From Deltaproteobacteria bacterium (GTDB lineage Bacteria; Desulfobacterota; Desulfuromonadia; Desulfuromonadales; Geopsychrobacteraceae): a DNA stretch of 42,671 nt. Location of the stretch: assembly GCA_024280485.1 (NCBI GenBank), contig JAJRQB010000034.1, positions 1 through 42,671 of the forward strand. Reading direction: 5' to 3'. How positions within the stretch are numbered: position 1 is the stretch's first letter; each line of letters begins with the position of its first letter. Position numbers and translations under genes: made by a program. Under the pieces are notes generated by a model that had not been told where the DNA came from, searched no databases, and saw only the letters and a program-made list of their open reading frames with translations. Shown one piece after another: positions 9,080-16,266 of this stretch.

Positions 9080-9387
9080 TGTTTCCCTCCGCCTGCCCGC
9101 ACCGTCGGACAGAACTGGTTGTTTTTGATCACCTCAACCAAGTGGGTTTGTGCCTGTGTATTGAGGTGGATAATTGAAGACAGATCAGAGGCCAGATTCT
9201 GATAACCCTGAACCAACGTAATATTGTCCTCATACATGCGGACCACTCGTGCCATGTCCTTGTCATACCTGCGCAACACCTTATCGAGGCGCCGTTGGTC
9301 CACATACCAGACAACGAAGATCAAGCCCGGCAATCCCAGGATGTTGATGGCGAATGAGATTGTCGAAAGTGGCAGTCCTTCGATCAC
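9076..9387 (-). CDS. Membrane-anchored coiled-coil phage protein
   Basis: A 103-residue protein with one N-terminal transmembrane segment (residues 8-27, STISFAINILGLPGLIFVVW), followed by a charged helical region (YVDQRRLDKVLRRYDKDMAR) and a soluble tail. The layout, one membrane helix plus a long helix, and the place next to lysis genes are like DUF2730-type Mu proteins or an inner-membrane spanin subunit. Neither can be confirmed from motifs. Confidence 0.72.
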   Translation of the reverse strand: MIEGLPLSTISFAINILGLPGLIFVVWYVDQRRLDKVLRRYDKDMARVVRMYEDNITLVQGYQNLASDLSSIIHLNTQAQTHLVEVIKNNQFCPTVRAGGGKQ

Positions 9388-9599
9388 TAGATTCCTCCAT
9401 GTTTTTCAAACTCGGTTTGACATTCCAAACAGCGATTACAGGGTTTTGCGGCGATGCGGCGTGCTTCGGGGATCGGCTCTTCACAATCGAGGCAGTCGGT
9501 GCGACTTTCTCGTTGTGGTGTGCTTTGGCGAGCGGCAGCCAAGGATCTGGCCAGTGACTGCTCGCTCACCTCTTGCGCCAGGTCTCCCTGGTCAGGCAC
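9387..9599 (-). CDS. TraR/DksA-type zinc finger protein
   Basis: A 70-residue protein with the TraR/DksA C4 zinc finger: DCLDCEEPIPEARRIA, then CNRCLECQTEFE. Phage and plasmid TraR proteins bind the RNA polymerase secondary channel and mimic DksA with ppGpp, shifting host transcription. It overlaps both neighbours within the late operon, a common location in Mu-like phages. The family is clear from the IPEARR signature and Cys spacing; the effect on this host's polymerase is inferred. Confidence 0.88.
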   Translation of the reverse strand: MPDQGDLAQEVSEQSLARSLAAARQSTPQRESRTDCLDCEEPIPEARRIAAKPCNRCLECQTEFEKHGGI

Positions 9600-10113
9600 C
9601 GCAGCCCCCGGCCCAAGGCATGACCCGAGTTCCCCTAGCGTAGGTTTGCAGCGATGACCAATTGATCCCGCTGCTGCTCATCCGCAGAGTGGCGCTTTGA
9701 TTGATCCAGTTGAGTATCTGGGCGGCTCGAACGGCAGCACCCGAGGGGTCGCTGATGCCTTTTTGTCGAAAATGTTCTTCCAGATCTTGTCGAACTCCGC
9801 TGATAAGAACTCTGAGCAGAGCTTGTTCTTCTGGTGTCAACTTGTTCCAGTTGATTCGGGCAACGACGGTCTGTTCAAGTTCGGCCAAAGAGACCAGCGG
9901 ATCATCATCGATCAGGGCCAGGGCTTCGGCGGTGATCAGCTGAGCCGGAGCCACCCACGCCGGGTTTTCGGTCAAGATGCGTCCTGCGGTGGCACGCACC
10001 ACCAGTTCGAGCGCGACATCATGTTTTTCAAAGATCTTGGTGATACCGCTGCAACCGACAGCAAAGGTCACAGCAACTGACAAAACGATCATTAACAAGG
10101 CAAATCGGGTCAT
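9592..10113 (-). CDS. Predicted phage lipoprotein of the lysis module
   Basis: A 173-residue protein with a signal peptide and lipobox (VTFAVGC, Cys21), so it should be lipidated and membrane-anchored. The body is helical (TPEEQALLRVLISGVRQDLEEH). The ATG overlaps the stop of the upstream gene and follows GGAGG. In this position an outer-membrane spanin is expected, but classical o-spanins are shorter and proline-rich, so the spanin role is only a guess. The C-terminus ends with MPWAGGCGA. Confidence 0.7.
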   Translation of the reverse strand: MTRFALLMIVLSVAVTFAVGCSGITKIFEKHDVALELVVRATAGRILTENPAWVAPAQLITAEALALIDDDPLVSLAELEQTVVARINWNKLTPEEQALLRVLISGVRQDLEEHFRQKGISDPSGAAVRAAQILNWINQSATLRMSSSGINWSSLQTYARGTRVMPWAGGCGA

Positions 10114-10547
10114 CGTTTATCCTCCTCTTTGACCTCGGCCAGGTCGGCTGAGATCTGGGTGTCGGGATTGTTTTTGCCATCCCAGAAAGCCGGACCACCG
10201 GCGAGACGAACAGCGTGGTAATACTTCAGCGCACGGCGGCGGCGCAGGGCTTTTAGCCAGCCCCAGCTGCTACCGAAATTGATCAAGCGCAGCAGGTTGT
10301 TCAAGAAAACGCGATCGGCTTCTTCTTTGTCGGCCATGGTTTGACCGCGCAGATACATCCAGTCGTGGATGTTACAGGCGGCGGTGATTTTGAGGCCGTA
10401 CATGGTTTCGGGGACCAGTGCGCCTTTCCAGCCGCCGGTACCGCAGCCGTTGACGACGCGGGCACGGACCTGCTTACTTGACTTGATGTAGTCATTTGGG
10501 GCGAATAGTTTGACCGGCAATGTCGGGCTGAATTCACGGGTGGTCAT
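10110..10547 (-). CDS. Phospholipase A2-like protein in the lysis module
   Basis: A 145-residue protein with the phospholipase A2 signature. There is a calcium-loop-like GCGTGG (residues 34-39), then ACNIHDWMY with His61-Asp62 and Tyr65 spaced as His48-Asp49-Tyr52 of secreted PLA2, then ADR with Asp78, where PLA2 has the CDR Asp99. These enzymes cut the sn-2 ester of phospholipids. No signal peptide is seen, so export would need the lysis machinery, or the protein may act in the cytoplasm or virion. It overlaps the amidase before it and the lipoprotein after it. Activity is inferred from the motif set; several classical disulphide Cys are missing. Confidence 0.72.
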   Translation of the reverse strand: MTTREFSPTLPVKLFAPNDYIKSSKQVRARVVNGCGTGGWKGALVPETMYGLKITAACNIHDWMYLRGQTMADKEEADRVFLNNLLRLINFGSSWGWLKALRRRRALKYYHAVRLAGGPAFWDGKNNPDTQISADLAEVKEEDKR

Positions 10548-11116
10548 GCGTTATTCCTCCAATCAATCAGGCCGCTACACATGGCCTCGGCTATCGCGTC
10601 CTGGGCGGCTGGATCGGTTAACCAGGTGCGTTCTTCTTCATTGCTGAGATAACCCATCTCAACCAGTATTGCGGCGCAGCGGGTTTTGGTGAGAACGTAG
10701 AAATCGTCTTCTTTATCCTGATCACCGTCTGATAGATCGGGGCGGAAGCGACTTTGAGGGAAAGCAAGCTGCAGCGAGGTACAAACGTATTCAGCGGCAG
10801 CGTCGGCATCGGTCGTACCGATACTGGTGAAGACCTCAATACCGTGAACACCGGGCGAGCTGAAGCTGTTGCAGTGCAGGCTGATGAACAAATCGGGTTC
10901 GGTGAGATGTTCGATATGAACCCGGTCGTAAAGCTCAACCGGATGTGACGTTTTGCGGGTATAGCCAACGGCGAACCCGGCGGCGGTCAGCTTGTCGCCG
11001 AGACGGATGGCGGCCTGCAGGTTGATGTCGGCTTCATGTACTCCGGCGTGAATAGCGCCGGGGTTGTCTTTGGCCGGGTGGCCTGCATCGATCAGGATGC
11101 GAATTTTTCTGTCCAT
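10544..11116 (-). CDS. N-acetylmuramoyl-L-alanine amidase (endolysin)
   Basis: A 190-residue amidase_3 family enzyme that cuts the bond between MurNAc and the peptide stem of peptidoglycan. Zinc ligands and the catalytic acid are visible: His13 (DAGHPAKD), Glu28 (GVHEADINL), His81 (ISLHCNS) and Glu153 (LVEMGYLSN). There is no signal peptide or cell-wall-binding domain, so it should need a holin or similar for release. It is the first gene after the strong terminator at 11,253-11,291 and starts the lysis and late block. Confidence 0.92.
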   Translation of the reverse strand: MDRKIRILIDAGHPAKDNPGAIHAGVHEADINLQAAIRLGDKLTAAGFAVGYTRKTSHPVELYDRVHIEHLTEPDLFISLHCNSFSSPGVHGIEVFTSIGTTDADAAAEYVCTSLQLAFPQSRFRPDLSDGDQDKEDDFYVLTKTRCAAILVEMGYLSNEEERTWLTDPAAQDAIAEAMCSGLIDWRNNA

Positions 11117-11252
11117 TGGATTCCCCGTATGCGTTTAGCCGACCAGGTGGTCGGCTGTGGAAAGCCGGGACGGTGCCCGGCAGCGCAATGTTCGTTACGG
11201 GGGTCAGAATATTAGATAGGGGTGGGGATGTTCAGTTGACGGGTGTCAGGAA

Positions 11253-11291
11253 AAACAAAGACCCCGTCCGGGGTGGACGGGGTCTTTGTTT
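11253..11291 (-). terminator. Strong intrinsic terminator with 17-bp stem
   Basis: A perfect 17-bp inverted repeat (11,253-11,269 and 11,275-11,291) with a five-base loop; core arm AAAGACCCCGTCC. On the minus strand it is followed by a T-rich run; on the plus strand the right arm also ends in T residues, so it may work both ways. It ends transcription of the helicase cassette and separates it from the lysis genes. Confidence 0.92.
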
Positions 11292-11337
11292 AAGATCGGC
11301 GGTTCGAAATCGACAAACTTTTTTGTTGGATTATGCG

Positions 11338-11772
11338 TTAACCCGCTAGCTTCAACCGTTCCATGATACTGCTTTTAAATTCCTGAGGAACCGTGGCAAT
11401 GACACGCTTAGCATCTTCCACGTTGTTTAATGCCGATAAATGCAATTCGAGTTCATCAATGAGATTGGCTACGGAGTGTTCCCTATCCCATTGGACTTTA
11501 AACTGTTGATTCCCTACTTTTTGCTCGATGCGCATGAGTTGTTTGTTCAGATTATAGATGTAGCGCATTTTTACAATTACAGATTCGCCGTCATCATCCG
11601 TATCGTTAAAAGATACAACCATTTGAACTGTTCCATTTTTGTTAACCACTTCAAGGTCTCGATAGTTGGGTTCAAAAATGGCCTCTGCCAGCTCTGATGG
11701 TTGTACCCCGATGGTCAAGTGTGTTGCTAACAGTTTGTCAATTAATGTTTTTATCTTGTTGTTGATTTTCAT
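11338..11772 (-). CDS. Unknown protein, partner of the helicase
   Basis: A 144-residue protein that I do not recognise. It has a helical N-terminus (KIKTLIDKLLATHL), a central beta-rich part (TVQMVVSFNDTDDDGESVIV, then KMRYIYNLN) and a helical C-terminus (AKRVIATVPQEFKSSIMERL). No catalytic motif, signal peptide or membrane segment is seen. The start overlaps the helicase stop by four bases, so the two are translated together and probably act together. Base composition is AT-rich compared with the phage genes on both sides, which suggests separate acquisition. Confidence 0.8.
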   Translation of the reverse strand: MKINNKIKTLIDKLLATHLTIGVQPSELAEAIFEPNYRDLEVVNKNGTVQMVVSFNDTDDDGESVIVKMRYIYNLNKQLMRIEQKVGNQQFKVQWDREHSVANLIDELELHLSALNNVEDAKRVIATVPQEFKSSIMERLKLAG

Positions 11773-13622
11773 TCGAGCATCCTCCTCAATTCAGTGATAA
11801 TGCCTGGGATGAAATCAATTGACTGTAGTAACATTTTGTTGTCTCTGTCCTTAACTTGGCCAAACTTCTTGACAAGTTTCCCATAGATATACCTTACGAG
11901 TGTACCATCATTTGCTGAGTCGTCAGGTAGGTAGGGTATCCATTTTTTAAAAATTGGTGCCAGATTCGTTTCTTTCTCATCTATACCCAAGTCACTTAAC
12001 AGGTTGGCAACTTCATCTTGTGATCTTTTGGTGAGAAGTTTCCTCATCTGTTTTCTGGCTAAATCTGGTCGTTTTTCTATCAGGTTAGGATCAATGTCTT
12101 GAGAATGTTTTTTTGTTTCATTCTTGGTAAACGCATTTTTAAGCGCTTCTAAATCTTCATCGCTAAGATCTGTCTCTTGTTTTATTTTTTCAAGTTTTGC
12201 TGCAACGTTCTGTTCGATTTCGGTTCGTTTTTTTGAGAAAAGTTCGTTGAAGTCAATGTCAGGCAAGTAAGAATCTTTTTCCTGGATGACAGTTTCCCCC
12301 GTCTCGACGCCCGCAAGTACCGTGTCACGCTGTTCATATTCAATATCTAGCTGTGTGTATTCCCTAACACGTTGGTGCTTAGCCCGGTCTACTTCTTTCT
12401 GGAAAATACTCCACATGCTATCCAATCCAGTTTCCTGGTGGTAAATAACAAGTGCGTTATTATCGATAGCAAAGTCTTTTATTTCGTCGTCTGGAATTGC
12501 TCTGAGAACGCGACCAACAACCTGAGCGAATGCATTAAGGCTTCGATATGGCCTGAAGAGAGCCAGAATTGTTAAATATTTATGGTCATAGCCTTCCATA
12601 AGCATGTTGACAGAAATGACGGCTTGGCATCGATGATTGTCCACATCCTTGAATGCTGAATCTAAATCTTTCGGATCCATTTCACTATGGATTATGACGG
12701 CATTGACCCCACGCTCGTTATACCAACGGTGAAGATCTACAGCATGGCTTATTGAACACCCAACCGCCAAAATTTTATGTGGAACTGCAGGTGACAGTGA
12801 CTTAAGTTCTTCCAGTTTGCCTATACTGTGCTCAATGACATCTTTGGAGCATTCTTCAGATAGCGCCACACTTTTTTCTAGCCATTCTTGGTCTTTATAT
12901 TTAAGAATTTCTTCTTTGGTGAGTACCCCTGGGTGACCAGGCATGATAAATCGTAATTCATGGGCATTGACAGTTTCTTTTCTAAGCCACGATACATATC
13001 TGTCGCGCATTACCTCAGACAGTTGAGTCTCGTGAATTGTTTCACCCGGAAGCTTTTGACCATCTCCCCGGTAGGGAGTTCCTGTCACATGCAACTTTTT
13101 TGCGGATTCAAAATAATCAAAGATTTCTTGCCAGCTTTGAGCTGGCGCATGGTGGGCTTCATCTACAATAATCAGATCAAAAAAATCTGACGGAACATTT
13201 TTGATAAGCCCGCTATCTCTTGCGCTTCCGAGTTTGTGTATATTGGAATAAACAATGTGGCTTTGCTCTAGGTGCTCATAAGAAATATCAGAATGATATT
13301 CGGAAAGATTGGGTATGTCCGATGGGTCGAAGATGACATCTCGATCAACCCAGAAATTATCGTAAAGAGCCTCTTGAGTCTTCTGGATGCTTTTCTTTGT
13401 CACGAGACCAGGTGTGATTATCAGTACACGTTTGTTTGCAACACCAAAAGGTGCGATCGAGATCAGGCCACTTTTACCTGTTCCCGTTGGTAGAACCACC
13501 AATGCTTCGCCTGATGGATTGTCCGAAAAATATTCCTTTATCTTTAAGTATGCTTCTATTTGTGGCGACCTAAGTTTACTATTCCCTACGATGTTTACAG
13601 CTGTGTCCATAAAATATGACAT
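11769..13622 (-). CDS. SF2 DEAD/DEAH-box helicase (phage-borne cargo)
   Basis: A 617-residue superfamily 2 helicase. Visible motifs are Walker A PTGTGKS (residues 45-51), DEAH at 154-157 (IIVDEAHHAP), motif III TGTPYR (180-185), motif V SVNMLMEGYD (337-346) and motif VI QVVGRVLR (367-374). Residues 400-617 are a charged helical C-terminal extension of unknown role. The N-terminal layout is like the helicase of type I/III restriction and defence systems, but no nuclease or methylase domain is present. The start at 13,622 has an AAGGGGG site. The gene is clearly AT-rich, unlike the phage core, and is bounded by terminators on both sides. Confidence 0.9.
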   Translation of the reverse strand: MSYFMDTAVNIVGNSKLRSPQIEAYLKIKEYFSDNPSGEALVVLPTGTGKSGLISIAPFGVANKRVLIITPGLVTKKSIQKTQEALYDNFWVDRDVIFDPSDIPNLSEYHSDISYEHLEQSHIVYSNIHKLGSARDSGLIKNVPSDFFDLIIVDEAHHAPAQSWQEIFDYFESAKKLHVTGTPYRGDGQKLPGETIHETQLSEVMRDRYVSWLRKETVNAHELRFIMPGHPGVLTKEEILKYKDQEWLEKSVALSEECSKDVIEHSIGKLEELKSLSPAVPHKILAVGCSISHAVDLHRWYNERGVNAVIIHSEMDPKDLDSAFKDVDNHRCQAVISVNMLMEGYDHKYLTILALFRPYRSLNAFAQVVGRVLRAIPDDEIKDFAIDNNALVIYHQETGLDSMWSIFQKEVDRAKHQRVREYTQLDIEYEQRDTVLAGVETGETVIQEKDSYLPDIDFNELFSKKRTEIEQNVAAKLEKIKQETDLSDEDLEALKNAFTKNETKKHSQDIDPNLIEKRPDLARKQMRKLLTKRSQDEVANLLSDLGIDEKETNLAPIFKKWIPYLPDDSANDGTLVRYIYGKLVKKFGQVKDRDNKMLLQSIDFIPGIITELRRMLE

Positions 13623-13664
13623 TTGAATACCCCCTTGTAATTATTGTTTCGGAATCTTGCAATG

Positions 13665-13701
13665 AAAAAACCGCATCATTCACTAACCATGAATAATGCG
13701 G
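13665..13701 (-). terminator. Intrinsic terminator upstream of the helicase cassette
   Basis: Stem-loop at 13,671-13,701 (outer arms CCGCAT and ATGCGG, inner arms ATTCA and TGAAT), followed on the minus strand by six T at 13,665-13,670. It ends the middle operon after the Mor-like gene and insulates the helicase cassette, which must then use its own promoter in the short 13,623-13,664 gap. Confidence 0.85.
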
Positions 13702-13785
13702 CGATTTGGTAGGTTGTCATCGTTCCCCCACTGAGACGTCAAAAGATGGTGATTTATATCACCATTGAGCTACTTAGATCAACCC

Positions 13786-14145
13786 TCACTCAAATAAGAC
13801 TCCCTGTCGGCTGAGAAAATCCTCTTCTCGGCAGCGCTCGATGATTCGACGTATATGTCGAGGTGTGATGTCATACTGCTTGGCTAGGGCGTCATAGTTG
13901 CTGTTTCTGAACTCGCGCCAGATCTGCCAGTCGCGTTCGCTGAGAACCAAGGCGAGGCCCTTGGGAATATACACTTCTGTGCCACCGTAATTCTGGCGCA
14001 CTTGGTCGGCGGCCGCCAGGGCAACCTTGCGCGCCTGATCGGCGGGGATGCCATCGGTCTGCAGCTGCTCCTGAACGACGCGGGCGATCTCCAGTAGGGC
14101 TTCAATGCCCTGGCGGCCGGTTTGTTTTACGACAAGATTATCCAT
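13786..14145 (-). CDS. Mor/C-family late transcription activator
   Basis: A 119-residue activator of the Mu Mor/C family. Residues 10-60 form the dimerisation part. The strand GTEVYIPKGLALVLSERD matches the Mor beta strand, followed by the helix-turn-helix (YDALAKQYDITPRHIRRIIE). Mor and C bind between -10 and -35 of phage middle or late promoters and recruit RNA polymerase. The gene is last in the middle operon, just before a terminator, as in Mu. It should switch on the late genes further left. The start follows the 51-residue zinc-ribbon gene by two bases. Confidence 0.9.
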   Translation of the reverse strand: MDNLVVKQTGRQGIEALLEIARVVQEQLQTDGIPADQARKVALAAADQVRQNYGGTEVYIPKGLALVLSERDWQIWREFRNSNYDALAKQYDITPRHIRRIIERCREEDFLSRQGVLFE

Positions 14146-14147
14146 CG

Positions 14148-14303
14148 TTACGCCACCAATTCAAATCGCTCACAACCGCACTCCGGACAAACCAGCTCAA
14201 AATAGGGAATCTGAAACTGTTCTTGACGTACCTTGCTCATTTGTTGAGCGGTGCCGATCCAGTTGCAGTTGGCACACTGCTGTGGTTGCTCATTCAGTTT
14301 CAT
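14148..14303 (-). CDS. Small zinc-ribbon phage protein (51 aa)
   Basis: A 51-residue protein starting at the ATG at 14,303, with GGAGG seven bases upstream. Two CxxC knuckles (QCANCNW near residue 10 and CPECGC near 40) predict a zinc ribbon like those in Com-type translation regulators of Mu. Its start overlaps the stop region of the GemA-like gene, and its end abuts the Mor-like start. Com-like function is a possibility only; Mu com precedes mom rather than mor. Confidence 0.82.
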   Translation of the reverse strand: MKLNEQPQQCANCNWIGTAQQMSKVRQEQFQIPYFELVCPECGCERFELVA

Positions 14304-14866
14304 TGATATTCCTCCGGCTTGTGGATTTCGATATATCCCATCACCCGCTCATCTTCGAACCGCATCAACCACCATTCAGGACCGTGCTGCTTTTTCATGC
14401 CGTTCTCGAACATCTTCTTCAGCGCCTCGATAGCCAAGTAGGCTTCGGCTGCAGTGCGGACCTTGCCGTTTTTGATCTTGACCCGCTTGGCCAAGAACAG
14501 CTCCAGCCCATTCTCAACGCGCCACTCGATCAATGCGGCCACGGCGGCGATCTTGGAGCGTTCGGCCGGGCTGGCCAGGGAAGTGATCTTCTTGCCGGTG
14601 CTGGTTTTGCGCTTTTGTCCTGGGGCGGGGGCAGTAGATCTCCAGCCTTTCTTCTTCGGCTTCAGCACAAAGCCTTTTTCAATCATGATATCGATCATCT
14701 TGTTCGCCTGGTCGAAGCTTAAATCTGTGCTGCTTTTCACCCCGAATTCATCGACAAGAATGCCGTAGTAGATATCGTCATCCATCCCCAGCTGATGGCG
14801 AGCCATGCCGATGATGGCACGTTGTTTCGGTATGCTTGGTCCGTTGAATTTCGTTTTATGGCTCAT
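14300..14866 (-). CDS. GemA/gp16-like protein (DUF1018)
   Basis: A 188-residue protein of the Mu gp16/GemA family. It starts KQRAIIGMARHQLGMDDDIY and continues YGILVDEFGVKSSTDLSFDQ, the conserved DUF1018 pattern; a basic linker (residues 75-105) leads to a second helical domain ending WWLMRFEDERVMGYIE. Mu GemA has been linked to changes in host gene expression and DNA relaxation. I choose the ATG at 14,866, seven bases after AAGGGG, rather than the TTG one codon earlier. It belongs to the middle operon leading to mor. Confidence 0.85.
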   Translation of the reverse strand: MSHKTKFNGPSIPKQRAIIGMARHQLGMDDDIYYGILVDEFGVKSSTDLSFDQANKMIDIMIEKGFVLKPKKKGWRSTAPAPGQKRKTSTGKKITSLASPAERSKIAAVAALIEWRVENGLELFLAKRVKIKNGKVRTAAEAYLAIEALKKMFENGMKKQHGPEWWLMRFEDERVMGYIEIHKPEEYQ

Positions 14867-14937
14867 CAATTTTCCCCTTGACTGATATGGTCCGCTTTTA
14901 TACTGTCTCTGACACGGGGGGCTTCACAGCTCACCTT

Positions 14938-14984
14938 AGAGACCCGGCGCTAAACCCCCTCCTGCGTCGGGTCTCTTTTTATTT
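14938..14984 (+). terminator. Stem-loop with T-run, plus-strand direction
   Basis: Arms AGAGACCCG (14,938-14,946) and CGGGTCTCT (14,968-14,976) form a nine-bp stem followed by TTTTTATTTT on the plus strand. It overlaps the 3' end of the HD-domain gene, which is on the minus strand. It would stop transcripts coming from the left against phage transcription, or act as a 3' stem for the minus-strand message. Confidence 0.6.
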
Positions 14985-15549
14985 TGGGCCGTGCTGGATT
15001 CATGTACGGCACGGCGTCACCACTCTGCTCTTCTCCCAACGTTTTAAAACGATCCTGGACCCACATGTACCAACGCCTATGAGTTGCTGTCAGTGGCACA
15101 TAACAGGTGTCTGTTGCCATCTTTCCGCCAGCCGCCAGCTGGCGATACTCTGCCAGTTCGCCGCTGGCCCAGGCGCGGGGCAAGTAGAGCCACCACGGCT
15201 CGTATCTAATGCTTAGCTTGTCGGCCCAGCAGAGTTTTGAAGGTGTAGCCCCAAACTTTCTGGCGTAATGGCGTGAGTGGAAGAGGCAGAGCTTGTAGCA
15301 ATAAAGCTCACTCCAAGTTGGGCCATCGAGCAGCCTGGCGGCAATGTAAGCTCCAAACTCCGGGTGATTTTCGCCTTCTTCGCCGTCCATGTTCGGCTTA
15401 CCCCAATAGCCCCAGTCATGGATGACAATACAAGCGAGTTCACGCCATGTGGGTCTGCCGTATAGATGAAACCAGGCAATGGAAACAACAACCGGGTGGA
15501 TCAGAAACTGATGCACACCGAAGAGCAGACTTTTTGTTCCAACTTTCAT
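14950..15549 (-). CDS. HD-domain protein, predicted metal phosphohydrolase
   Basis: A 199-residue protein with an HD-type metal site: IVIHDWGYWG (His44-Asp45), a His in ENHPEFGAYIAARLL (His62) and LFHSRHYA (His91 and His94). The order His, His-Asp, His, His resembles HD-family phosphohydrolases, which remove phosphates from nucleotides or signalling molecules. Start at 15,549 with GGAGG upstream. It lies in the middle operon upstream of gemA. The substrate cannot be told; nucleotide metabolism or defence against host signalling are options. Confidence 0.72.
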   Translation of the reverse strand: MKVGTKSLLFGVHQFLIHPVVVSIAWFHLYGRPTWRELACIVIHDWGYWGKPNMDGEEGENHPEFGAYIAARLLDGPTWSELYCYKLCLFHSRHYARKFGATPSKLCWADKLSIRYEPWWLYLPRAWASGELAEYRQLAAGGKMATDTCYVPLTATHRRWYMWVQDRFKTLGEEQSGDAVPYMNPARPKIKRDPTQEGV

Positions 15550-15755
15550 TTTTCCTCCATGATTACTTCGCTGATCCCGGCGATATCGACCATTACAGAC
15601 GCCTGGCCCCGGTACCTGTGAAAGGTACTCATCGGCACTACGATCTTGACGCCCAGGCGGATGATGGCTTGACCGTTGGCGATGTCGGTGCGCTCTAAGA
15701 TCTGGATCGCTTCGACTTGCTGGGGGAAGCGGTCACTTGGTCTCGTTTTAGACAT
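15546..15755 (-). CDS. Small phage protein, unknown function
   Basis: A 69-residue protein whose stop overlaps the start of the HD-domain gene. It begins MSKTRPSDRFPQQVEAIQIL and contains a beta-rich middle (GQAIIRLGVKIVVPMSTF). There is no motif I recognise. The ribosome binding site is weak (AGGGC), but coupling to the next gene and codon pattern support it. It lies just downstream of a minus-strand terminator, so it may begin a new transcript. Confidence 0.6.
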   Translation of the reverse strand: MSKTRPSDRFPQQVEAIQILERTDIANGQAIIRLGVKIVVPMSTFHRYRGQASVMVDIAGISEVIMEEK

Positions 15756-15771
15756 GGTTTAAAGCCCTGTT

Positions 15772-15808
15772 AAAAAGTCCCGGCGGACCAGGAGGGTGAC
15801 CCGCCGGG
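15772..15808 (-). terminator. Intrinsic terminator in the middle region
   Basis: Arms CCCGGCGG (15,779-15,786) and CCGCCGGG (15,801-15,808) form an eight-bp GC stem, with five T at 15,772-15,776 on the minus strand. It would stop or attenuate the early transcript before the 69-residue gene. Confidence 0.78.
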
Positions 15809-15864
15809 CAATAGGTATGCCTCGTTGGCTAGCATCATCAGGCCCAGGGCACCACCCCTGGACG

Positions 15865-15890
15865 ACCGCCACCTTGCTGATGGTGGCGGT
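15865..15890. other. GC-rich stem-loop without T-run
   Basis: Arms ACCGCCACC and GGTGGCGGT (nine bp, eight-base loop) lie six bases after the stop of the 15,896 gene. No T-run follows on the minus strand, so it is more likely a message-stabilising hairpin or a weak terminator helper to the stem at 15,779-15,808. Confidence 0.5.
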
Positions 15891-15895
15891 TTCGC

Positions 15896-16093
15896 TTATC
15901 CGGCTCTTGCGATCAGTTCGCACTGTGCCGGGTCAACCCATTCTTTGAATGACTTGATGTTGGGGTTGAGCCATTCGATTTGGATCTTCTTTTTACCGAT
16001 CTTGATGACCTTGCCGCGCTCTGGTTCGAAGTCTTCTTCGTTGACTTCGATTTCATCTTCGATCTCAACGACGGTGCCGTCTCCGTAGTTCAC
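15896..16093 (-). CDS. Small acidic phage protein, SH3-like
   Basis: A 65-residue protein that I start at the GTG at 16,093, because GGAGG lies seven bases before it, inside the end of the upstream gene; a longer frame to 16,138 has no such site. The first 25 residues are acidic (VVEIEDEIEVNEEDFEPE). The rest is a beta barrel-like KVIKIGKKKIQIEWLNPN followed by EWVDPAQCELIARA. The beta part resembles KOW/SH3 folds. Function unknown. Confidence 0.7.
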   Translation of the reverse strand: MNYGDGTVVEIEDEIEVNEEDFEPERGKVIKIGKKKIQIEWLNPNIKSFKEWVDPAQCELIARAG

Positions 16094-16266
16094 TTGGCTA
16101 CCTCCTCGATCTTGCTGACCTTGCCCCAGCTGCCACACATACAGACGACATTCTGGGTGGTGTATTGCTGGCCAGAGGTTGAGGTTTTCTTGACCTGCTT
16201 GCGCTGCACGGTGAATTCACCGTGTAGCGAGCAGATAGCGGTAACGTTGAAATATGGCGGCCGCAT
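16090..16266 (-). CDS. Small phage protein with Cys residues (58 aa)
   Basis: A 58-residue protein beginning MRPPYFNVTAICSLHGEFTV, with a later CMCGSWGKV. The C..H and C.C pairs suggest a single zinc site. The ATG at 16,266 overlaps the preceding stop (TGATG) and follows AAGGAGG. The stop overlaps the GTG start of the next gene. Tight coupling on both sides argues that this short gene is real. Function unknown. Confidence 0.8.
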   Translation of the reverse strand: MRPPYFNVTAICSLHGEFTVQRKQVKKTSTSGQQYTTQNVVCMCGSWGKVSKIEEVAK

